This document shows positions 56,829 through 64,000 of a stretch of 64,000 nt of DNA, piece after piece. Every line of letters begins with the position of its first letter. The stretch's first letter is position 1. The position numbers were made by a program, and so were the translations under genes. The notes beneath the pieces are model-generated. The model saw nothing but the letters and a program-made list of their open reading frames with translations. It was not told the DNA's origin and searched no databases. Source of the DNA: Rapana venosa (taxonomy: Eukaryota > Mollusca > Gastropoda > Neogastropoda > Muricidae); assembly GCA_028751875.1 (NCBI GenBank), contig CM054135.1, positions 67,693,247 through 67,757,246 on the forward strand. Direction: 5' to 3'.

Positions 56829-57261
56829 AGATAATAAGATTATGTGAGAGCAAGGTAACACCTTCGACAAGGCACATGAAGCTCTAGTGCACAGCTATTT
56901 GGCTGACCTTTGAGATGTTCAGTCTGTTAGATTCTGAGGCTTTAAGTGTGTGTATAGTTGGTCTGGTGTATGTGAGGGGGAGTGGGCATGTGTGTCTGAC
57001 TTCGGGCATGAGCTACATGAAAAAAAGATTATGTTGTCCATCTACATCCTCTAGAAATAACACCCCCCCTCCCCCCCACCTCCTCTCTCTCTCTCTCTCT
57101 GTCTCTCATATATTGTTATCTTAAAGTCATATTTTTGCAACTGACTTTTTTGTTATACAATAACAATTTGTCATTGCTGCTGTTGCTTTTTTCTCCCACC
57201 AAAATACTTAGCAGTCCGGCAACTCCCTTTATGTTTGGGCCAATGGCCTTTTTGTGAATAA

Positions 57262-57269
57262 ATCGTTTG

Positions 57270-57305
<36 letters not shown>
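57262..57305. repeat. CT microsatellite
   Basis: About 17 TC dinucleotides directly before SINE B at 57305. Confidence 0.9.
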
Positions 57306-57308
<3 letters not shown>

Positions 57309-57512
57309 CCATCAGATGAGACTATAGACCCAAAGTCCTGCATGTGAATACACAAGGAACTTCTTGCGCATACGTTAAAACTTCTCTCTTCGGCAAGAGT
57401 ACACCATGTTTGCCAGAGGGAACTGATGACAAAATTGACAAAAATGCATGCACACTGGAACTGGATGTAAAAAGCACATGAGTGCTTAGTCAATTATTTG
57501 TTAAATAAAAGA
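57305..57512 (+). mobile_element. SINE family B, diverged
   Basis: CATCAGATGAGACTATAGAC, CTTCTTGCGCATACGTTAAA, GGAACTGATGACAAAATTG and GGAACTGGATGTAAAAAGCA. Confidence 0.7.
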
Positions 57513-58199
57513 AAAAACAAATATCTTTCTCTTTCCCCTGTCTTCCTCTGTAAGAGGCTGATAAAAGAGAAAAAAAACGTGCAGTTTCAGGTGCTCGACC
57601 CTCAGCAAGTTACCAATGATGTGCTGTTTGTGGCCTTCATTTTCACAGTATGCTTCTTATACTTACTGGTTTAAGTCAAAAGGCGGTTGCCACAAGGTCA
57701 TATCAAAGTCCAAACGTAAAATGGTCACATACTGTCAAAAAGTGGACAGATAATCACTGGTAAGAATTTATGTATTGTTCAGGAGATAACAAAAACAAAT
57801 TATAAAAAAAGTTGATAACTGATGAAAATGAGCATAAGACTAGGGGATTGTTCATATTCTTATTCGTACTTATTTGTTTATATGTTAATTTATTTGCTCA
57901 CTTGTTTATTTACTATTTTACTTGTGGAGGTGTAGAATGTGAAGAACATAGTTTACTTGTTAGTGAAGATCAGGCCAGGCGTAAGGAAACATTGGAGTAA
58001 ATCTTTCCCCCCCCCCCCCCCCCCCCCCCCCATGGCCACTTGTAAAATAGAACAAACCGATAAAACGCTCCAAACAAAAAGGAAAGAAAAAGATCAAAAC
58101 GTCCAAAACCAATCCACCCACTCATGCCACCCCTTCTCGACATTTAATAAAAAGTTTGTTGTTGTTTTTGAAGTGGCACACCAATGAAAATCCTGTACT

Positions 58200-58445
58200 A
58201 GAAAAATTGTTTCTCTAATCTACAGATTGAAATTAAATGCCTTTCGAGCAAAATTTGCCAAAAATATACAATGTATATGTGGTGAAAAATTTTCCAATGT
58301 TCATGTTCTGTATCAATGTCAAGGTTTAAAAACGTTTTTACCATCATTTCAAGATAAGTCTCTGCAGGAAGTTTTAACCAATCCAGAGTTATTATGTGAG
58401 ATAGCCTTGTCTCTGTTGAAATCCCCAGTATTCTCTTTTTTGTAA
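58200..58445 (+). mobile_element. LINE ORF2 C-terminal fragment with zinc-knuckle-like end
   Basis: Open frame ending at 58445 reads RLKLNAFRAKFAKN, then CICGEKFSNVHVLYQC and LQEVLTNPELLCEIALSLLK. The CxCG...H...C motif plus LNAFRAKF is typical of the C-terminus of jockey/CR1-like reverse transcriptases. Only the 3' end of the element is present. Confidence 0.8.
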
Positions 58446-59589
58446 AGTATGATCGTCGGAATCTATATTTTGCTTGTTTCACAGCTGCCGTTACAAGTAG
58501 TTCACAATTGTTTGTTTTCCAACTTTAGAGTATTTTTCAATTGTTCGGGGTTTTTGTTGATTTTTGTATTTCTTTGCCATGTTTTTTGCAACATACTGTT
58601 TATATAGTTTGGAATAGTCTTTTAATGTGCATTCATACCAACACGTATTTTTTCTACTTAAAGCCCTTATCTCATTATACTGCCCCCCCCCCCCCCCCCC
58701 CTGCCTCCATCGTAGTGAACAGACGTAAAATTGAAGACACACCAATGAGCCAGTTTCCCTGAAACTAAGCAAGGAAACATAACTGTATGTAGTACTTCCG
58801 GTTAGGCTGTGTTGGCTTTCATGGTTACGGCCACCAAAAGGCCGTAATTAATTTTCTTCCCCTTGTTTTTGTTGATTTATTTCAGCAGTATGAGAGATTT
58901 ACTCATGCATCATTAAATCACACTGATAGAAGAGGTTAGTGGATGCTGTGTTTAATTTTTGAAGAATATTTATTATCAAGATTTCATCAGATCTGCTTAG
59001 CTTTCGTGTTGTTTCGAGCGAGATAGCAGTCGGCAGGAAATCTGTAGTCTAAACGTTTTACTCAGATTAAACACTTTTTTGTTTTGGCAGTTTGTTGTGG
59101 TGCTCGACTTTCTTCAACGATAAGACCTATATCTCTACGATATAATCTAAGTGCTATTTCTCACTTTCTGTGTCAAGCTTTTAGGTAATATCATAAGTCG
59201 TTTTTGTCTTAGCATTCAATGTATATTTCATAAAATGCTCAGGGATGATTTGGAAAGTGATACTATCTTATAAAAAATTTAGCATGTACAGGGAGATGTA
59301 TGTGTGTGTGTGTGTGTGTGTGTGTGCTGCGAATGCAAAAAATTAAAGGGGAGGGGGGTGGGGAATGGATATTTCAGTATTTTAGCACATGATGAGAAGA
59401 CCAGACCGTATAGTAACTGGTAAGGTAATGTTACTGTTCCTGACGAAAATGTATGTGGTAGCGTGACAATGGGCATCAACAAATGATAATACATGCAGGT
59501 GAATTGATTGGCTAGTTTCCATCTTGAACGGTGTTTGCCATATATAGTTCTAATACATAACTAGAGATGGGATAGCTGCTTATATCAGC

Positions 59590-59945
59590 ATAGACAAATG
59601 GCCCAGGCAAAAAGCCTTGTCAGTTATTGATGTAGCAAAGTGCCAAGGCCTACATTAATATGTTATTCTTCGAAGTGTTGTGTTTATATTGTCTTCACCC
59701 ATGCCAAGCTCTTGCAGCTGTAGTTATAACAACTATGCTCTCTATTTAGGGAGACTTTTTTTTTCTGAAGTTGAAATATTGGAGCCTATAATCATGTACT
59801 TGAAAACACTCATACATGCAAACTTCTCAACCAGTGTGTTCATAAAGTCATTCTACAGTGATTCTCAAGTATGTTGTGTAAGACAATAGTGCATTATATT
59901 ACAGGTGGCACCCATGGCATAAAGCTGGATAATGCCTAACAAAAA
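59590..59945 (+). repeat. Interspersed repeat G, copy 2
   Basis: Diverged copy of 38540-38880 in the same orientation, with small indels throughout. Confidence 0.78.
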
Positions 59946-60263
59946 TGAAAGAACAATATTAGTATCTTCACATCAAAAAGCCTGCATACATGTATATTTG
60001 ATGACACTACTTCTCGTTATTTTTATGATTTATTTCTATTTCTAGTTCCTTTATTCTGTAGACAACAAAGACTGTTTAAAATCAAGTGGTTGAGGGATGG
60101 ATTTCACAACCTTTGGAACAATTATTCATTTCTTATCCTATTCATTCATTACATTTTGCAGTAATCAAACTGCTTTCATAACATCTTGCAAAGCTTTTTC
60201 TTTGTGGTTAAGAATTGAAGAGATGTATTTTTCAGACAAGTTTGAAACTCATCAGTGTGCTAT

Positions 60264-60548
60264 GTAGTATGTTCTTTCGAGCCAGAAGGCCCATAGAGCC
60301 GGAGCTTATCCCAGTTTCTGTAGCGTTAAGCGAACTGATGGTTTTTCACCACCCCTGTGACAGGACACTAGTCTGTTGCCAGATACTTCCCCAGCAGAGC
60401 TGGTACCCACTTGTACACCTGGGTGGAGTGAGGAAAATAGGAGTAAAGTGTCTTTCCCAAGGACACAACACCAAGCTGAGCGGGGATCGAACCCGCGACC
60501 TCTGGATCACGAGTTGACCGCCTAAACCACTCGACCACGGTGCCTCCC
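60264..60548 (-). mobile_element. Young SINE family F, minus strand, with target-site duplication
   Basis: Reverse copy of the 50704 element with few differences, including both Pol III boxes. Flanked by ATCAGTGTGCTAT (60251-60263 and 60549-60561). Ends about 80 bp before the first supported exon of the coiled-coil gene. Confidence 0.93.
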
Positions 60549-60638
60549 ATCAGTGTGCTATACTTAGCTTTTAAGATTAAAAAAATGAAGAACATGAAGG
60601 AGTGTTTAAAAGCATAGTTTATTTTTCAGTCCAACAGG

Positions 60639-61117
60639 ATGGACTCCCCTTTGCGGACACATCGCCCAGAGGCGGCCAAAAGTGCCGTGGTTCTGAAGTC
60701 GAAATACACTGTCCAGCATCGCTCAGATTTGCTTATGAAGGAGCATGTGAGTGATCTTTGGCTTGCAGTACTTAAGGTGTTATGTACTAGATTGATTGAT
60801 AAATAGATAGATAGATAGATAGATGTGAAAAGTACAAAACAACATGCTGATAAATGAGCAACCATAGAAACACCAACTGAGGTAAACAAAAATAAACAGA
60901 AGCAAAGAAATGGTTAACAATCTTTAATGTGCAGGAGCACATTTACCTGTCTACACAAAGAAGTATACAAACACACACACATGCGCGCACACACACACCA
61001 GCATGCATGCAAGCACACACACATGCAAGAACACATGCATGCACACGCATGCCCACAAACACACCACACACACACACACACTCACACACAGAGACACACA
61101 CACACACGTGCGCATGT

Positions 61118-61155
<38 letters not shown>

Positions 61156-62020
61156 CCATACACATGTGGGTGTAATCCATACTTACACAGGTACATAACA
61201 CTATTGTTCATATTCCATCCTTACATTCATGCAGTCATATTGCAGTAAATAAATTCAGTATGAATACTCTCTCTCTAACCTAATTCCTTGCAGTTATCAA
61301 ATTCAAGTTCTGCTTAAATCTTGTCCATTAACACCCCCCCTCCCACCACCCTTTCACTCACTCACTCACTCATTCAATCTGTGACCATACCTTTGACTGA
61401 GCTGCCTGTAGTTATTATGTGTAACCTAATAAATCAGATTTTTCAGTTTAGTGTCTTTGCCTCAGAGACTTCTCCATCCCTTATTTCTTGTTGATTTATC
61501 ATTGCGTGTGGTTATTGATTAATCTTTATGAATGAAAAATTAATTTTTAGTGGTTTTGACAATCAATTCATAGAATACAAATATGAACACTTTATTTTCT
61601 CAAAATCACAAGAAATTCAGAGAAGAAAGATACACAAAAGAAGTACAGAGGTTTGTCAGATCATCAAATTATCTGTATGCCTCAGTGTTTACTATTGCAT
61701 AGCTTTATGAAGAAACAATGTTGGAGTGTCATTTAATGATAATAGTCTCTAAACAGATTTGCCAATAACATACATGTACATTGATCCTGCATACAGATTC
61801 AGAATGTCCGAAACTCCCAAGAGGCACTGAAACTGGCAATAGGAGGGGTGGAAAATGCCAAGAGTGGAGCTGAACTTGATCGATGGAGTCAGACGGCTTC
61901 CGAGGTGAAGGAGAAGGTGGATCATGGGGTTCTGATTCTTCAGGTTTGTTTTTGTTTTCTACCTGATTTTTTTCTCTCTGTTTTCAAACAATTAGACCAG
62001 TTTTGTGATTCAGTCCCATT

Positions 62021-62062
<42 letters not shown>

Positions 62063-62066
62063 AGAG

Positions 62067-62102
<36 letters not shown>

Positions 62103-63800
62103 CTCATACATACTCACACACACCCCCACTCCTTTAGAGTTCTGTGTGTGTGTGTGTGTGTGTGAGTGCGTGTGTAAATATGACTATACATGTGTTTGAA
62201 TGTATTTCCCTTCACTTGCTTTGATAGCTGTTACAAATTTGCATGCATATGTACATAATGTTGTGCCTGAGCATATGTGTGAAAATGGACTGGTATAGGT
62301 GTATTCAAACTGCAAGACAGAAGAGAAATTTGAAGTTCCCAAATCGTTTTTCTGGTTGTGTTTCAGGTGATGAAGAAGCTAAACACAGAGCTGACCTATG
62401 CAAGAGCGGACCTGAATGATGCTCTCTACAAAGGCAAAGGGGATATCAACGCTGCCCGTAAGAGAGTTATCTGGCTGGAGGACAAGATGGGGGAGCTTTG
62501 TGGAAGAAAGCGGTTAAAGGTGACAAGTGCTATGACTGTGTAACTAAATGGGACTATATGGGTCTGAATCTTGTATGTGTACATCCTATAAGTCCTCCAT
62601 ACTCACCCCACCCGTCCCCACCAAAAAAAGGGGGTGGGGGTGGGGGTAGAGAAAGAAATAGATATCGTTCAATTGTTTTATTACAGAATCAACTCAAGTC
62701 AAGTCAAATCAAAAATATTTTTATCATCCCATGAAGGTATTGGTTTATTGCATATCTTTATTTTTCCCCTTTAAAAAAATTAATAATAATAATAATAATA
62801 ATAATAATGTATGGAAATTATATAGCGCTAAATCTTTTCTGGTAAGTATTATCAATTGCACTTTTTTTAATAAAGAAAAGGTCAACTTTCACACTTCTTT
62901 TATTTCATTGCTTAGATTTTTAGTTTGGATCTTAGTGAGATGATGATAATAACCAATGAAATAAAATGGTGACAGTCATTACATGGTAGGGGTTGTGGCA
63001 GTCATGTACATAAACACTGATCAGCCAATTGACAGACTGGTTGTATTGACAGATGTGCAGCTATATGTCTGATATAAAGATAGTTCATAGTAAATTAGAT
63101 CAAAGTAAAATTCAGTCTGTATATGACCCCACCATACCAGAGTAATCTCTCTCTATATATAAGTTACTGAAACTAAATTAATTAATACCATCTGTTTCTT
63201 TAAAGTGCACAGGTATTTTTAATTCAGTAATGCATATAGCCAGGTACTGTGATGTGTATTATCACCCAGATGCCATTTTCCATCTAAAAAACAATATGAA
63301 CACTATATTTTTTAGACATCTCATCAGGATTGAAAGCTTTGGCATTTAATTAAACAAGCAACAAACTGAATTGTTGTTCCAGAGTCGTCCAGTGAATCGT
63401 CTGAATCGTGATTATGACACTGGATCAGACAGCGACGATGACCGTCCTTTGGACAGTGCCGAACGCTTTGCCATGGGAGAAAGGGAGCGCACTCGTTCTC
63501 TTGCGCAGATCCTGGGCAGTGACTTTGGACTGACCAGCACAGACACGGAGACAAACCGCTCAGGGGGGCTGCATCCTGACAGCAGTGATTCCCATGGCAA
63601 CAGGGTTCCTGACTACAGCAGTGATGATGGTGGCAAAGCCACGGAAGGGCCAGTGGAACAGTTACAGTTGTCACATCACCCACGTCGCTCCCTCCACCGC
63701 TATCGCAGTCCTGCGGAAATCAGCCCTCGACAAGAGGAGGAGAGGGAAAAGCTTCCAGAACACAGGCATCTGTATGCTTCCATGACCACTCTGACTTCAG
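60639..63800 (+). CDS. Unrecognised helical, acidic/serine-rich protein (partial)
   Basis: Exons: 60630-60746 (first ATG at 60639), 61797-61943, 62367-62519, 63383-63800. Junctions are GT-AG, all in phase 0 until the last donor (TCAG|GTAACC, phase 1). Together they encode 275 aa. The first three exons are rich in E, K, A and L with few helix breakers (for example SQEALKLAIGGVENAKSG), which suggests a helical bundle or coiled coil. The fourth begins SRPVNRLNRDYDTGSDSDDD and is acidic, serine-rich and probably disordered, with phosphorylation-type SD/SDSDDD sites. I do not recognise the family. The start is uncertain because the frame stays open 9 nt back to the acceptor at 60629, so an upstream coding exon is possible. 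If the last donor is not used, the protein ends at 63814 after GNPP. If it is used, the gene continues beyond the window. Confidence 0.7.
60965..61153. repeat. CA-rich region in coiled-coil gene intron 1
   Basis: CACACA, CATGCA and GCGCA mixtures ending in a pure CA run. Confidence 0.9.
62023..62165. repeat. GA then TG microsatellites in coiled-coil gene intron 2
   Basis: (GA)n at 62023-62069, (TG)n at 62070-62100, another TG run at 62141-62164; starts 80 bp after the exon donor. Confidence 0.92.
62785..62845 (-). repeat. ATT-tailed repeat 3' end, minus strand
   Basis: AATAATAAT run, then ATGTATGGAAATTATATAGC and GCTAAATCTT. In intron 3 of the coiled-coil gene. Confidence 0.75.
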
Positions 63801-63892
63801 GTAACCCTCCATGAAGTCATGCAGCTGTGTTTGTTGGGGTTGGGGAATAACTAGTTTTTGCAGCAGATGTTTTGGTTTGGCAATGTTCAATC

Positions 63893-63975
63893 TTAATAAT
63901 AATAATAATAATAATGTATGGAATTTATATAGCGCTGAATCTTGTAAAGTAAACAAATCAAAGCGCTTGCATTCA
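63893..63975 (-). repeat. ATT-tailed repeat 3' end, minus strand
   Basis: AATAATAAT run, ATGTATGGAATTTATATAGC, GCTGAATCTTGTAAAG and AAATCAAAGCGCTTGC; may continue past the window. Confidence 0.78.
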
Positions 63976-64000
63976 AATCATTCATATGCATGTAACCATC

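Larger units (their letters stand above)
51853..60629. other. CD63 3' region and intergenic DNA
   Basis: 51853 to about 54500 is a probable long 3' UTR. Beyond it lie AT-rich DNA, small direct duplications (53393-53440, CAGAATAACAGATCCTTTGC twice; 56120-56172, TAGTCTTTGTTTTAAGTTTC twice), SINE B copies, a LINE fragment, poly-C runs (58008-58031, 58682-58701), repeat G and SINE F. No further exon was recognised, though the 5' exon of the coiled-coil gene may be hidden here. Confidence 0.6.

Overview
This is a 64 kb piece of an animal nuclear genome. Genes are broken by introns with GT-AG boundaries, coding density is very low, and di-, tri- and tetranucleotide repeats, homopolymer C/G runs, tRNA-headed SINEs and LINE fragments are abundant. 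The ependymin-related secreted protein and the SINE types fit a mollusc, most likely a gastropod. That placement is an inference from sequence style, not a database match.

Four protein-coding genes can be supported by joining exons by hand with phases that agree. (1) 7881-16890, minus strand: a complete five-exon ependymin-related secreted protein of 224 aa. (2) 28584-32052, minus strand: an unrecognised protein of about 457 aa with an MGxxxS myristoylation-type N-terminus, a cysteine-rich CxxC cluster and a short C-terminal helix. (3) 42162-51852, plus strand: a complete seven-exon tetraspanin of 238 aa, a CD63 orthologue with a C-terminal YEVV sorting motif. (4) 60639-63800 onward, plus strand: the 5' or middle part of an unrecognised helical, acidic/serine-rich protein that may run off the window.

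Layout: 1-7880 is repeat-rich with no supported gene. 7881-16890 is the ependymin-related gene. Its introns hold a 2.5 kb 18-bp satellite, a mosaic CAT/CGT array, decayed copies of exon 2 and a 1.2 kb array built from the 3' end of exon 1 together with its splice donor. 16891-28583 is AT-rich intergenic DNA with SINEs and a LINE remnant. 28584-32073 is the MGGC-type gene. 32074-42161 is intergenic, with poly-G/C tracts, an inverted repeat and many SINE tails. 42162-51852 is the CD63 gene, followed by a long 3' region to about 54.5 or 56.3 kb. 51853-60629 is intergenic with SINE/LINE copies. 60630-64000 is the coiled-coil gene.

The genes show no shared pathway. The most unusual structure is the ependymin-related locus: exon 1 and exon 2 have both been copied into the intron between them, and the exon 1 copies form an array of about 35 potential 5' splice sites.
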